Assembly: GCA_015501595.1 (NCBI GenBank)
Contig: JADNRX010000098.1
Span: forward strand, 1 to 64,000
DNA: 64,000 nt
Source: Hymenopellis radicata
Lineage: Eukaryota; Basidiomycota; Agaricomycetes; Agaricales; Physalacriaceae
Direction: 5' to 3'
The notes under the pieces were generated by a model. That model was given only the letters and a program-made list of their open reading frames with translations, searched no databases and was not told the origin of the DNA. Positions 22,655 to 34,787 of this stretch are shown in pieces; within the stretch, counting starts at the first letter, position 1; every line of letters starts with the position of its first letter. The translations under genes were made by a program, and so were the position numbers.

Positions 22655-23722
22655 CTACACCCGCTGATCATGCCAACTTTCGTCTCGAGAGTCTTCTACA
22701 AGAAATCGGTACCAATACGGAGCAATGAGCGCGGTAGAGAGATGCCATAGCGAATGGGCATCGATGATGCGACCCAGAGGAGGGAAGTCGAATAGTTCCA
22801 GAGCAGTTGCGGCCGTCATGCAGCCAACCAGGATGCCCGCCTTCTTAACGAAAGACGGCCGGTATGACTTGGGGCGGCCCGGGAACCGTCTCAGAGGGCC
22901 AAAGGGGAGGGAGTACGCGAGCCATAAGGCGTTGTGCGTAAGCCCCAATACAGCGTTGAACACAATGTTGTAGAAGTAGTCAAATGTCGGAAGAAGGGTG
23001 AGATATGACACATGACATGTAAATGTCACGACACAAATGAACGACCAGAGCCGTCTTATGGAGTTGCTGTTCCCTTTCGGTGTTGATTGTGTCAAAGTCA
23101 ATTGTGACCGCGACGAGGGGTAGAGATGGAAAAGTCGGATGACCGTGAAGTACAATGCGCAGAGAATGGTTAGAGCGGCTGAAAAGTAGTCCAATTTCTC
23201 CGTTGTCGATGTATCTGTAGATTTGGTTAGTATGGTGCCATTTGAACTAATTCAACACCTACCTCGTGTATGAAAAACAGAGGACCAGATCCATGTATTC
23301 ATACTCGCGAACGCCCACACAACATAATACAACTTCATTGGATGGCCTTCGGGTATATCTCTGCGTATCCTCGCCAGTCCGCCAACATGAGTCCAAAGAT
23401 TGAACAAGGAGAACGCGACGGAGGCTGGTTCTTGTATTCCACCCATGCGCCAAAACGGCCATTTGCCATAATATTGTTTGACTGCCAGGCCCATTTCGAC
23501 TTCACGCGTGGTAGTGGCGTGCATGCATCGGTACTTGCAATCGTCCGAGCAGGTCCAGAAGGTCAAACGAAGTAGCAAGGGGAGGGGCTGCGCTATTGAA
23601 GGATCACATTGAACTTCTGCGCAACGCGTCAGACAGTTTATGAAGATCTTGTTCTTATCTCCCCACGACGCATAAGTTTGGCCAAGTAGACCGAGAAGTA
23701 AGAGGAGATTTAGTCCGCGCAT
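22655..23722 (-). CDS. PER1: PER1/PGAP3 GPI-anchor lipid-remodelling protein
   Basis: Endoplasmic-reticulum/Golgi GPI phospholipase A2-type remodelling factor, which removes an acyl chain from GPI-anchored proteins. Two exons, 23722-23263 and 23214-22655, 1020 nt, 339 aa. Signal peptide MRGLNLLLLLGLLGQTYAS, cysteine-rich lumenal domain (FINCLTRC, CSDDCKYRCM), then about seven membrane segments. The family signature [23 protein letters not shown] lies across the exon junction, and AHSLWHLSTALIAPYWY near the C-terminus supplies the conserved His of the CREST superfamily. The start is the Met before the signal peptide; the frame upstream has no ATG. Confidence 0.93.
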
Positions 23723-25095
23723 TCTAACAGTAGCCAGGAACTGGCATGCTAAAACGTCAAAACGCGTATCCGAAGAGGTATTAATGACCTCGTGCTCACA
23801 CAAGGCGAGAAAACTGGTTGATAAGAAATCTGCGCATCTATTAGCATTATGTTCACTACAGTTCGTGTATATTTACAACCTTATTAGAGCGTAGAAAGCG
23901 TCAACATTGATATGACACGTCGCGATGATGGTAGCTGGTCAGACAAGTTGTGCGCCGAAATGCCGATCTTGTTTGGACAGTTTGGCAATAGCTGCTGATC
24001 GGCTCTTTCCGAGGCTGTTGATTCGTCACTCCTCCATGTAAAAGTGCAAGCAGAGTAACTCCGCAAACACACAGGAAAATGAAGAATGCTTGACAGACTC
24101 AACGGTGCTAGGACTGTTCAGTCTTCGCTGATATGTACGATTTCTGTCACATGAGTCCGGTGGACTTCAAGTTGCGGTGGACGCTGGATTACGAGCAACA
24201 ACTCTTCAAGCCTCAAGCTTCAAGCATGGCATTGATGATGATATGTATGTATCTACATGACGCTCTTCAAAACTGTTCAATTTTGGCCATCACCGGCGGC
24301 CGCTAATGCGACAATTTTGTCAAATCCTTCAGCGTACCCCTTCCCTTCTACTTAAGGTGGTTGGAGGCGGCCGTCCTTGTCGGCGTAGAAATTCTCAACG
24401 ACTTTCCGGCTACCGTTCACGATTCCTTGTTTACAAACCAGAAAAGTTCCCAATCGAAACTACTTGTGCTTTCCGCCTCGTTACAGCGCACCATGATCGG
24501 CCTAAAGAGCAAGTTACGATATCTCCAGAGTGCCCCGAGCGTTTGCATGCATGAGATCCCCCCCAAATTTACAGGGCCTTTTCAATGACGAGGATCGCTC
24601 GCACGAGGAGAACGTGGAGGAGAACAGTACGGCTTTGGCAGGCGGGATCTAAATTCGAACACTAGAAATGAATTTTAGGATGGAGACAACTTGAAGGACA
24701 ACGATCAAGTAACGCTTCCTATGACCTTAGCTTCTCTGCCTACTACGAGGACGTCGAACAGCGTAAGAGACGTAAAGGAGCACACGTCGAAGGCGGACGA
24801 GACCAACTTGTCTGGAGATGCTACTTACCTCCGAAGACACAGTGCCAAAGATGGTGGTAGATTCATGAATCCATCGACAACTAAGTAGTTACAATTGTAC
24901 ATCGGTATATCGATTGTCTAGTTCTTGTTATCACACTGTACATCTAATGTCTGGGTAAAAGTCGCCTTAACGGCAAGCGTAGAAATAGTGTACCATAAAT
25001 ATCAACAATAAGGAGTGGGGGTGAAGGTTCGTGACCGACAAGTACCAATAAAAACAACAGATAAACCAAAGGGAAAAATAGAGAGTGTTACTGGT
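23723..25095. other. 1.4 kb without a confident gene
   Basis: On the + strand, 24360-24590 is open (AVLVGVEILNDFPATVHDSL...) and is followed by short open pieces GLFNDEDRSHEENVEENSTA (after a TTTACAG acceptor-like site at 24571) and 24691-24888 (serine/threonine-rich). These could be exons of a small unknown gene, but I could not join them in one frame. Confidence 0.3.
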
Positions 25096-25941
25096 TTAAT
25101 TTGAAGGGGGGATTGAAAGGGACGAAGAAGGTGGCGGAAAGCTACTGGGCGGCTCTGGATGAGACAGCGTGCGACGAGCCGGAAAAACCGCCAATGTCTT
25201 CCCAGAGTGGGAGAACGAACGGAAGAGATGGGTATTGGTGGCGCCGGCGACGTCTGACTCGGGTAAAGGCGCTCCACGGAGGAAGGTGTTATACTCCGAA
25301 GTGCCATTGAGCTCGCCAGTGGAGACGGGCAAGAGTTCCTCCCACTCCTCCTCAACCACAGAGACAGCATCTGGCCCAGGCTGCGACTTGGATCTGAACA
25401 ATGGCTGCCACTGAGGCTCTTCGGAACCGTAGTTCCCAGCCACACTCTGCGACCTGGGTACAGGCGATGGCGCATCCTGCTCTTGCGCCTTCCGACGGAT
25501 ACTCCTGGTGGATTTGAATCGGAGTATGGACTGTTTCTTTGGCATGGCGCGGCCGGGAATATCACCGTCGTCCTTCGACTGCGGTGGTGGTGGTGGCGCA
25601 GACTTTTTAGGCCTAGACTTCGACCGCATACGGTTTAGGAAGCGTGACGGCCTGGACATTGAGCGCCCTGCCGTACGTGGTGGCACATCATCCTCCAAGT
25701 TAGGAAGAGTGAAACTGTCGAACCGCTCATGGTATCTGCTGCCCGCGGACGTTCTTTCAAAGGACGTGGCCGATGAAATAGACGCAGATGATTCCTCCTC
25801 TGTCTCCTCGTTGAGAATCCATTCCGCTAATTTGCTGTTCTGATCTAGCGCCCCAAGCTCGAGAAAGACGTCAAAGACGGACGCGCGTAGGGCATTGGAG
25901 TCCTTTTTGGAGTGCTGCGGAACTCGGCGAGTACCACTCAT
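25096..25941 (-). CDS. proline/serine-rich hypothetical protein
   Basis: A single 281-codon frame, start ATG 25941 (MSGTRRVPQHSKK). An N-terminal 40 residues (ALRASVFDVFLELGALDQNS) look folded; the rest is low complexity: basic (RFLNRMRSKSRPKKS), a run of five prolines, acidic (VVEEEWEELLPV) and a serine/proline tail. No catalytic motif seen, so the function is unknown. Codon-like composition over the whole frame and a clean ATG favour a real gene. Confidence 0.6.
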   Translation of the reverse strand: MSGTRRVPQHSKKDSNALRASVFDVFLELGALDQNSKLAEWILNEETEEESSASISSATSFERTSAGSRYHERFDSFTLPNLEDDVPPRTAGRSMSRPSRFLNRMRSKSRPKKSAPPPPPQSKDDGDIPGRAMPKKQSILRFKSTRSIRRKAQEQDAPSPVPRSQSVAGNYGSEEPQWQPLFRSKSQPGPDAVSVVEEEWEELLPVSTGELNGTSEYNTFLRGAPLPESDVAGATNTHLFRSFSHSGKTLAVFPARRTLSHPEPPSSFPPPSSSLSIPPSN

Positions 25942-26665
25942 GACTTCCACGGAAGATTAGCGCGGAGGAAGTAGAGTAGAAGCAGCGCGTTGGCAGAGGC
26001 GACGACGGTAACGAGCCACCAAGTGATGGTGAGAGTTAAAAAACGTTGATATGTCTATTTCCGAGCGATGAGAAAGAGGTGGTCGGCATTTCATTAGCAT
26101 CAGATGCATATGTTTCCTTGACGATTCCAGATGCATGTGGTAACCGTCTCGACCCCGGAAGCAGATCACAATCTGAATTCTGTCGTGACTCGGAGACACG
26201 CCCTTTCCGCGAAGCAAGTACAAGAACAGAGAGTTTGAAGGCGCTTGACGACTATAGCAGCAGAGAGATGGCAGGAGGAAATCGATGGACGCAAATGATC
26301 ATCTGATTTTGAAAATTCGCCGTACGTTGCCGGCGGCGCTTTGAATGGTGCCTGGATTCGGGAGCCTTTACGCCACACAGAAGGTTGTTCATTCGAAGTA
26401 ATGTTTGTCAAAAGCAGTCAGATCCTGCATTTCAACCAAATTTCGACTGACACGTGCAAGGCGGACACCTGCTTCAAACAACCAAATGTTACATCCAAGA
26501 AGTGTATATTTTGGCTATTATATAGAACATAAGTAAGGGCGTTGAAGGACAGTGTACTCGTAACACTTTACTACAAGTAATACTACACATATTAGAACGA
26601 AAGGGAGAAAGTTGGTATAAGTTCTGCGACCTTACCATCCAGGCGCAGCACCATGGGAATCTTCA
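25942..26665. other. intergenic 0.7 kb
   Basis: No supported coding region. Short frames on both strands overlap and resemble nothing. Confidence 0.4.
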
Positions 26666-28164
26666 TCACCTCTCATGTTCGTAGGCGGAGGGGTCATGAT
26701 GCGACTTCTCCGACTCTGCCCCGTGTCTACTCCCGACAACATCCCATTCATCTTTCAGATTGTAATCTCTCGTCTCCGTGGTCTCAACGTTCACAAACAC
26801 GCCTGGTGAGTTCTGCCTCGGTTGCCGCCATACGTGCTCGTTGTGAAAACGCCTCCGGCAGAGGGCACGGCGATGACCTCTGGTCGCACAATGACTTTCC
26901 GGGAGTGCAAGGAGGAGAGCGTCATGTTGGCGTAGAGTTTAGGCATGATAAAGGAGATGGCAAGGTGGTATGGCACGTCCTGCATTGTGAATTAGAGCTT
27001 GGATGTAAACGATAGAAGAGATGCCGTACAGAAGAAACAAACAAGATCGCGTTGATCACTGCCACAACCGCAGTGATTGAGCCGTTCTGCACGAGTACTA
27101 AGAGTGAATGGATAAGAAATGCTCCGCACGTTGAATGGTGATGAGAGGACATACCTCCAGTAGCCCTGTCCATCCATTGTTCCGTGCTATTGATCCTCTC
27201 CTTGTGTTGATAAAGGTAGTATGACATCGACAACGCAATGATGATATCCGCTACAGCAGCAGGCCACAACCAGACAGCGAGGTAAGGTCGGATCTCATGA
27301 AGTCGGTCGAACGTATTGATATGCAGAGCCATAACGCCTGATGCGACACCACCGCCTGGAAGAGAAGAACGATCAAACTCAAATGACAAGACAAGTAATC
27401 GAACGAACGCACAGAGAGTGGTAAGCGCAAGGACAGCGATTACTGCTGGTATCCACCATTGGCCGAGAAGGACGTTGATGCGGAGAGCGAAGAAGATGTG
27501 GACGAAGGATGCGATGACGCCCTGACTCTACGGTGAGAAGAGTATAATAGAGACGAGGTAAGAGCGTACAAGGAGTATCGGATCTGAGAGTATGGTAACG
27601 CGATTAGATTGATCGAGGTATCTTGATGGACGAGGATCTCACCCATGAATAAAGCTAAAGACACAGTCAGCGGGGCGAATTAAGGTTGTATAGAAGAGAC
27701 GCACTCCAGTGTAAGACATCCAGGAAAGATTCGTCCGCCCAGCGCACAATGAATAACCGTACAACCTGTGGACGTTGTGAATATAACAACCTCAGCAACA
27801 AGAGCCAAATACGGACCACATCGCCAGGAATACCGTTGACGCAAGGTCAAGGGTAAACACTGTAACCACGAACGCCTTTAGTCGTATGTTGTCTCTGAAG
27901 ATGTACTCTCGTCAGTCGGCGTCTAATAAATGAATCGCATCGTCGACGAACTTGGGGAAATTGTTGAAGTAGTTCCACGTCTGACAAGAGATATCAGTAC
28001 TGAACAATGCTGAACGACTGGCAGTACACACCTGGGTGATAACAATCCCGAACAACGCGAGCGAAATGCAAGCGCCTACACGCTATGGCATCAGCCAGAG
28101 CTCGGTACATCAACACGGTGTACGCACCAGCGAACATCGTCGGGAAAGGTTGGGGAAGCTGCAT
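26666..28164 (-). CDS. DUF6534 family seven-helix membrane protein
   Basis: Basidiomycete-specific multi-pass membrane protein of unknown function. Start ATG 28164; the first exon MQLPQPFPTMFAG joins GACISLALFGIVITQ, then TWNYFNNFPK, DNIRLKAFVVTVFTLDLAST, VVRLFIVRWADESFLDVLHWS, GVIASFVHIFFALRINVLLG, WLWPAAVADIIIALSMSYYL and VVQNGSITAVVAVINAILF, ending in the family tail (MPKLYANMTLSSLHSRK). At least seven introns of about 50-60 nt separate these. Near 26803 the frame stops (THQACL), but one extra G in CCAGGCG would continue into VFVNVETTETRDYNLKDEWD and end at 26666, so I include that tail. Typical N-terminal glycine-rich segment is short here. Confidence 0.8.
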
Positions 28165-28905
28165 GACGGACAAACAACGAAAGGCGCGCGCAGAAGGAGG
28201 GGAGGGAGGGGAAGCCAGACGTGCTCCATTCCACAATGTCTGCGCGGCTTTATCAACATGCTTGCAGGGCCGAGATTGGCGTTCTTTGTACCCAAAAAGG
28301 CAGTTCCCTTGTACTTGGTGTGTATGGAGTTCTCTTATCCCTGTGGCAACTGACTTCGCTGATGCTCATTGGATGAAGGTGTCTCCGATGATAGCCTAGA
28401 GGAAATGACAAAGTACGAGAAACGCGAGAGTCAAGATCGAAGGTCATCTACTGCTATCGCCGCTCACGAGTTGACGAAAGTTGGAAAAATGAGAATATTA
28501 CATCGCAGTGAGTATTCGCACAAGGAGAGATAATGTAAGGACTAGGATATAGCCAAGAAGTACGCCACGAAGACAAGGCAAAGTAAGAGAATTCAACGTT
28601 GATCATTGTCAAGAGTGAAGAAGCAGCGAGTGATGTTCTCTGATGTTCCTGAGAAAACAGGTCAGGGCGCTTCTGGAAAGACAAGCAGGTGCAGGAGAGA
28701 TTTACACACCGCTATCTTGCGAGCAAGTCATCGCTGTCGTCAATAGCGAAATCTGCACTGCGAGACAGTAGCGAAGTAGCATGGTAGCAGCTCGCCGGCA
28801 CGTTACAATACACGCAGCTAGGGTACACACGGTCGATATCAGTCAGAACTTCGACTTGACCCAAAGAGAACAAGGCGCGACATATCAAGCAGTCACCGGT
28901 CACTT
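28165..28905. other. intergenic 0.7 kb
   Basis: Holds the promoter of the DUF6534 gene and the 3' flank of the methyltransferase. A 75-codon minus frame (28454-28684) resembles no family I know. Nothing supported. Confidence 0.4.
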
Positions 28906-29720
28906 TCATGTCTTGATGCCCGTTGCAAGGAATACATCAACATCTACACCATCCATCTTGGCGGAGGTGACGACGCTGAACGAAAACGATGCCAGTCCAG
29001 CCGCGCTGAACATGTCTCGCATGCTTTCCTCCTTGAATCCCTCGGTGTGTACGACAATGTCCGCGTACTTATCAAGCGCGGCGCCCTCCTTCGTGCGCAC
29101 ATCCGCGACGATGAGCCATCCACCGGGCTTCAAGTATCGGACAAGAATCTTCGTCGTTTCTTCAGGGAAGACCAAATGATGATACGCCATCGAGGACTTG
29201 CTCTGGCTTGAGTACATTTTGGCGCTAAAAGATAGAAAGCCTGTAACTTACTACAGCAACGTCAAACGTCTCTCCTTCAAGCTCGTTTTCTTCCCCTTTG
29301 AGATCGACACAAAGAGCGTGCATCTCCTCTATTGGAATCCCCTGGTTGTCGACGCGTTCATTGAACTGCGCCACCATCCCGGCGCTGATATCCACACCGA
29401 GGATCCGTTTACATTCTGGCGCGAGCTCCCGCGATAAGAGACCTGCACTGTGATTGGATTATAACATCTTTCTTGTTATGAAAAAGTCTACCTGTGCCAC
29501 ACGCGAAATCCAACACGGTCGTCTCCTCGTCGTCAAAGTCATACGCATGCGTTATGGCGGTGCCAACTCTGCTAATGTATTAGCTTCGCCGGATCCTGTG
29601 TTCGTTCCTTTGAGACCTTCTAGCGAGTTCTCTAGCAGACGCTCGGTCGTAGGAGGCGGCATGTTCATCAAAATGTCCTTTGTTCGCGTCTACAAAGTCG
29701 TGATGGTGGTGCGCTGACAT
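28906..29720 (-). CDS. class I SAM-dependent methyltransferase
   Basis: Small soluble methyltransferase, substrate unknown. Four exons, 29720-29617, 29571-29492, 29442-29252, 29202-28906, 672 nt, 223 aa. N-terminus MSAHHHHDFVDANKGHFDEH with the usual FDEHAASYD element, motif I VLDFACGTG (54-62), GVDISAGMVAQF, ETFDVAV, SSMAYHHL, and post-motif VRYLKPGGWLIVADV; the C-terminal strands are complete (FSFSVVTSAKMDGVDVDVFL). The start is the first ATG in the frame and abuts a good context. Family relatives include yeast-type Crg1-like and UbiE/COQ5-like enzymes; the sequence does not single one out. Confidence 0.88.
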
Positions 29721-29817
29721 CCTCAGCTGAGCACGTGTCGACCCCTTCAAGCTTCAGCACGTGGGCCTTCAAATAATTAACCACCAAAAAAACCCCAACC
29801 TGGATTCAAGCAAGACA

Positions 29818-29834
29818 TAGTAGTAGTAGTAGTA
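29818..29834 (+). repeat. short TAG microsatellite
   Basis: About five and a half TAG units, in the 3' region of the cerato-platanin gene. Confidence 0.8.
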
Positions 29835-29991
29835 TTACACCCAAAGGTCCCCTCATAAAACTTGGAAAGCAAGGTATGTAACGAATGCAAGTAAGTATCA
29901 AGTAGTCTACATATGTCTCGAGTCTGTAGTCCGTGCAAAAAGTCCAAAATCATAAGTAACGCGCATAACGTGTCCATTGACCATGACATGA

Positions 29992-30420
29992 TTAAAGCCC
30001 GCAACGCCCAGCATCAACGACGGTCGCAACAACATCCACAGTCCCAAATGCTACCGCATTCCCATTCGTCAACTCGTCGAGCGCCTGCGTCGAGGTGTAG
30101 AAGCCCGACACGGCATGATCAACGGCGGTCACGACGATGCTTGACGCCGCTCCCTGGGCGTTGGTGTACGTGAGCTCGTAGCACCTCCCGCATTGCGCCG
30201 AGTTCCAGCCCTCGACATCAGAGGTGGAAACAATGTGGGGGAAGGTGGGTAGAGAGTCGAAGGTAGTGAACCCGCGGGTCATAAGACCATTGGGGCCGTC
30301 TGAGCACGCGACGGTGCTAAGGGAGTTGCTCCCAACGCCATAGTTGTCATCGTAGCCCAACGAGACGGCGAGGGTGTAGGCGGGGAGGAGGGTGAGAGCG
30401 ATGGCGGATGTGAACTTCAT
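29992..30420 (-). CDS. cerato-platanin family secreted protein
   Basis: Small secreted cysteine-rich protein of the double-psi beta-barrel cerato-platanin family, which binds chitin oligomers, loosens cellulose and in pathogens can elicit plant defence. Single exon, 142 aa. Signal peptide MKFTSAIALTLLPAYTLAVS, then YDDNYG, the conserved VACSDGPNGL, FPHIVS, CGRCYELTY and C-terminal DAGRCGL. The four cysteines expected for two disulfides are present (VAC, QCG, RCY, RCGL). Length and start fit the family. Confidence 0.92.
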   Translation of the reverse strand: MKFTSAIALTLLPAYTLAVSLGYDDNYGVGSNSLSTVACSDGPNGLMTRGFTTFDSLPTFPHIVSTSDVEGWNSAQCGRCYELTYTNAQGAASSIVVTAVDHAVSGFYTSTQALDELTNGNAVAFGTVDVVATVVDAGRCGL

Positions 30421-31054
30421 AATGGTGAAAGGTTGTTCGTTAAGATAAAAGGTGAGGATGAAAGCGTGAAAACGAAGATGCTTGAGAATGCGGTGGGCAA
30501 AATGCTGAGGTTCTTGGCAGAGTTGAACCTGCTTTTATACACCGAAATCCAAGATCAGCACATCCGAAGTTATTTCGCAATACGGAACGAAGACGCCGCC
30601 GAAGCTGTGATTTATGTCACCAGACTCAGTTTCAGACGTAAATTCCTTCGCTCAAAATGCGTCACGGAGATTCTTGCAGTGCTCGGATCCTGTGCATGAC
30701 CCCAAAAATGCGCCACTTCCATGTGGAATAGATGACTTCTAGCTTCCAGAGGCGGTCAGCCAGGAAGGAAACCGTTAAGGAAGGTTTAAGGACATTGTTC
30801 TCGGCGCTTGCAAACGAGTGAATTCCATCTGCGGCATAACGGTCAGAGTATACACGTAAATGTTGACGAACCCGTGTTACCCGCCCGGCGCGAGATTTGC
30901 GGCCGCTTCGGATTTCTGTTCGGCTGTTTGAAGTTACAAGGTGAATATTGATTATAGGTCTATCGTGAGCCGTGAATAATGCGCGAGACGTAAGATTATG
31001 TTACAAAAAAGGTTACAATGTGTTCGTTGGTATTCGGCTCGTCTCTAGGTCCCT
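30421..31054. other. intergenic, cerato-platanin promoter
   Basis: 0.63 kb. A + strand 88-codon frame starting at 30433 lies in the promoter and resembles no family. Nothing else recognised. Confidence 0.4.
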
Positions 31055-32995
31055 TTACGAGAGAGGGATATCCATAATCCAACGGGTAATGAGATCCTAC
31101 GCGGTGGGTTCAGACCTAGTACTCGAGTGGGGAACCATGGAAACTCACCAGTGCAGCTTCCGGCTGATCATAGGGGACCATATGCCTAACCGTGCAGTAA
31201 ATTAGATGCGAAGACCGAGCGCGGTAAAGGCCACTCACCCAGCGTCGTGCACGTTGACGAACGTAACATTACCCGCCGTGAAACCACCCCCACCAGCACT
31301 ACGCACAGTACCCGCCTTCTCCCCGGTTTCAACTATTATCCACGGAACTGGAGTGGCGGAGAGGAACTCTTCGGTGAATTGGGTATCGAGAGCCTCTACC
31401 CATCGTTCGTTACCCTATACGCGGACATCAACATTGGTATAGAAGAGAACGGGAAATGAGCAGACCACATAGTTGCACATCATATCTGTAAGGAGCATTT
31501 AACGTCTGAGCGAAAAGCAAAGTGATGCAGAACGACTCACCAGCGTTGCCCGCATATACCAAGAGCTTGATTCCATCGTTGACGAGGTCAGGAAGGAGGA
31601 CAGCACTGTTATGCATTCCATCGCCTTGCATGGCGAAGGCCTGGTTGACTTGCATGTTGCAAGACTCAAACTTTAGGTCGGGGTTGACACCAAGAGCAGA
31701 TTTGTGCTTCGGTTGGTTCATCCAGGTGTCGATCCACTCCATCTGTTTATAGCAGAGGTCGCCATCCTTCGACTTGTCGCAGGTTCTCCTCACATCATAC
31801 GGATTAAGACCAGTTTCTGTTGGCATTGTGAGTAAGGGGCTAAGAAATAGACTGTAGAATGCTGACGCATGAGGGGACCAAAAATCTGCGAGTTGCAGTA
31901 GAGGATAGCGGGAACACAAGTCAGTTTCGATGAAAACTTGTAGCAGGAGTTGATGAGCCTCTGGCAAGTCGGAATCTTGGAGCGCAAGGTGGTACACTCA
32001 ACACCATCTGGGTCACTGTAGACGGGGAATGGACCGTCGCAGACGTAATCTGCCACGGAGCCAAACTGTATGTATGGGTCCGTAAGACCATTGGCGAGAA
32101 TAACGGAGGTCAAGTTGATCTTCTTGACCTTGGGCTTGGGTGTGGGAGCCAAGGCAAGGTCCTTGTTGGCCTTGTACACGACGTTGGCAATGTTCGGCGC
32201 GTACGTTCCTCCATAACTCTCCGCGGCAATATGGAAAGGAAGTTCGGAGTATTCTGGGAAGCGGTTTAGGAAAAGTTCGAGGAAAGCGTAAACATCTTTT
32301 CCAGCCACGGGGCTGGTGTTGACGCTGGTGTCACCGTCAGCATAGGAGTAACCAACGTTAACAGGCTGGTCAAGGAAGATGATGTTGGCATGGGTGTTCC
32401 AACTGTGCTTATTGTACGTCGTGTTGCTACCGTCCTTGCCAACTCTACACGGTCCGAGTTCGAAAAGGAGTCCAGTGGTTGAGCTACAGCCCGGACCGCC
32501 GTTCAACCAAAGAACAAGCGGCGCTTCCTTGGGAGAATTGCGCGCTTCAAAGAACCTGACAAAAGTACGAAGAGATTAAGGAGAAATACAAAGAAATGAA
32601 CCATACAACTGACCAGAAAAAGAGGTGCTTGTCCTCGGCGATATCGAGATATCCCGAGTACTGCTTTACTGACGGGTCACAAAGGTCTGGTTCGGTTAAT
32701 CTAAGCTGATGCTCGTCGAACGAGGGGTGCGAAACGAGTTCATCTATTAACAACAGTGTAATAAGCGCCACGCGGCCATGTGAAAACGGGTATTCTCACA
32801 GAGCATATTGTTCTGCTTGATAAACTCCTTGCCATCGTGTATCCACTGCTGCATGTCATGCTTGCCGTCCAATATGGCCTGTTTGGGGTCGTGGAACACA
32901 TCGCCGATGCTGCTCAAGACGACCTGGCCGCCGTCGTTGGGCAGGGCAGCGACGAATGGCAGGGAAAGTAACAGGAGATTGAACGCCCTCATCAT
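31055..32995 (-). CDS. serine carboxypeptidase (peptidase S10, carboxypeptidase Y-like)
   Basis: Vacuolar or secreted serine carboxypeptidase. Start MMRAFNLLLLSLPFVAALP (signal peptide), propeptide-like region, then ELVSHPSFDEHQLRL and LCDPSVKQYSGYLDI, ...HLFFW|FFEARNSP, LVLWLNGGPGCSS (oxyanion hole), FHIAAESYGGTYAP (catalytic Ser), LLVYAGNA|DMMCNY (catalytic Asp after a splice junction), and HMVPYDQPEAAL (catalytic His), ending DLITRWIMDIPLS at 31055. Introns of about 45-60 nt lie at roughly 32744-32799, 32557-32613, 31819-31890, 31493-31543 and further 3'. All three active-site residues are present, so it looks functional. The middle exon around 31790-31900 carries the variable insertion typical of the family. 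Confidence 0.9.
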
Positions 32996-34787
32996 AGTGA
33001 GAGGCAGACTAGCAACCGCGTTGGGACCACGCGTCGCAACCGAAACAGGGGTCCGGAATCTGCCGACCTTGCTTCACCAGCTACAACCATGTTCTTGCAT
33101 CCAGAGCTATCTTCGCGATTTTGCAACCCATATTGCTCCTCTGTGGCGCTCTCTAAGCCCGGTTTCCATTATGGCGGCTAGATAACGCGTTCGCGTGCTT
33201 AGGCAGCAATCACGCTTGCTGCTGAATCTGCTCCTGTATCTGAGGCTGTTCTTGGGAAATCTTGCGCACATTCAATCCATCGCCTTCTCACGGCAATTCA
33301 GACGGACGAACATCGGAGACCGACTGTTGTTCTCAGTCATCTGAGACTCTGAGTCAAGGGCTAGCGAACAGACAGAATGACCGATGCTGTCGGCTCTTGG
33401 GCTCCTTTTTTCGAGACTGCGCACTAAAGCTTTCGTTATTCAGCATCCGGGTAGGGATAGATCCGACTCTGTCAGTTTGTTCTAGCCGCCCACGTTCCCA
33501 TATCATTCGTTGGATTGAATGTGCCAAGACATCTCTGTAAGTGAGCTTTCAATCGTCGCGTCTTCTTTCTGACTTTCGTAATACCATATAATCCCTTTAC
33601 GGCCCTCTTTTCTGCGTAGAATCTTTCTGTGTGGTCAACAACTGGATAACCTATTCGCCAGTTTATCGGTGACCCGCGCAAGGCTTGCTTGTAGGGTCCG
33701 AGAAAGCGACTAGTGCTTTGGCTATTGTACTGCACGCGCGAGAAGACGACGGGTAGTCGAGGACTCACACCGCCTTCCCATGACCTTGATGTGGTTACTC
33801 CCTCCCCACGCTCTACCGCAAACTCTATTAGTATGAGCGTTATTGAAGTGGGCAAAGCAGGGGCATCGGGCGGTCAGATAGTTGCGGAATGGACTAGGCG
33901 CGTGTGGTTTCGTTCATACTAAATCGAAACTCATGCATCACATTTCCAGTTGCACGAATGTCGGATATATCTCAAGATGGGCGTCCACGAAAGCCTATAT
34001 TGATAAGATAACCTGCAGTCCGTATCACAAACTCCGGGTGCGCTTGCGTACCGGGACATTCCAGCTCTCAGAAATGGTGAGATTTCCTGAAACACATGCG
34101 TGAAGCGCTTGAATGGTTGCTTCCTTCTCTCCCGAATCATATCATTGCTCCTAAAGCAGTGTGAACCGCAATTCAACAGCTTCTGCCCGTGTTGATGTGG
34201 CAGATTGTAACGGAGGCATTCTCCGCACCGGGAGAAACGCATACCATATCGTGATATATATAAAGCAGCGCTAATTCTACTTACTCAGAGTCCGGGCCAC
34301 CGTCGCACCTATTTTCTCTCTCGGACGTGTCATCCACCATTATCATACCTCCGCAACGGCCTCCAGACACGTGCGGCGTAAAGCGGCGGTTGACAAAACT
34401 TGGCGTACTTAAACGCCGCCTATCTTTCATCAGTCCCTCTTTCAACTCCCTTTTCCCGCATCTCTCCAATTAAAATGGGCCGTCGTACAGACTCGGTACT
34501 CGCAATGAGGGTCTCTATCACCACCGCCGTCTCCGGGCTCCTCCACCCTAACCACCACTCAAACTCGCGGACGCGCGACAACATGCATGGTAAATCAGGG
34601 ATTTCGAAATTCAGCACCACAAACATGCCTGCGATACACGTGCAGGTCAAATCGTCCTCTGATGTGTGTCGGGATCCCTTAACTTCTATCGTGTGGTTAT
34701 ATGTATTAATATCTACAATCCCCCCAGGATATCAGGATACTGGATATCAGACCCGACGAGGTTCACAGCAGACCGCCACAATCCCCT
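32996..34787. other. 1.8 kb without a recognised gene
   Basis: Carries the carboxypeptidase promoter and 5' region of the gene at 34788. The 33472-33855 minus frame (127 codons) and the 34400-34846 plus frame (148 codons) are open but show no family features. A TATA-like AT run (gatatatataaag) is near 34250. Confidence 0.4.

Noticed and set aside
30433..30699. 88-codon + frame upstream of cerato-platanin
   Set aside because: Lies in the divergent promoter, no family features, no splice extension.
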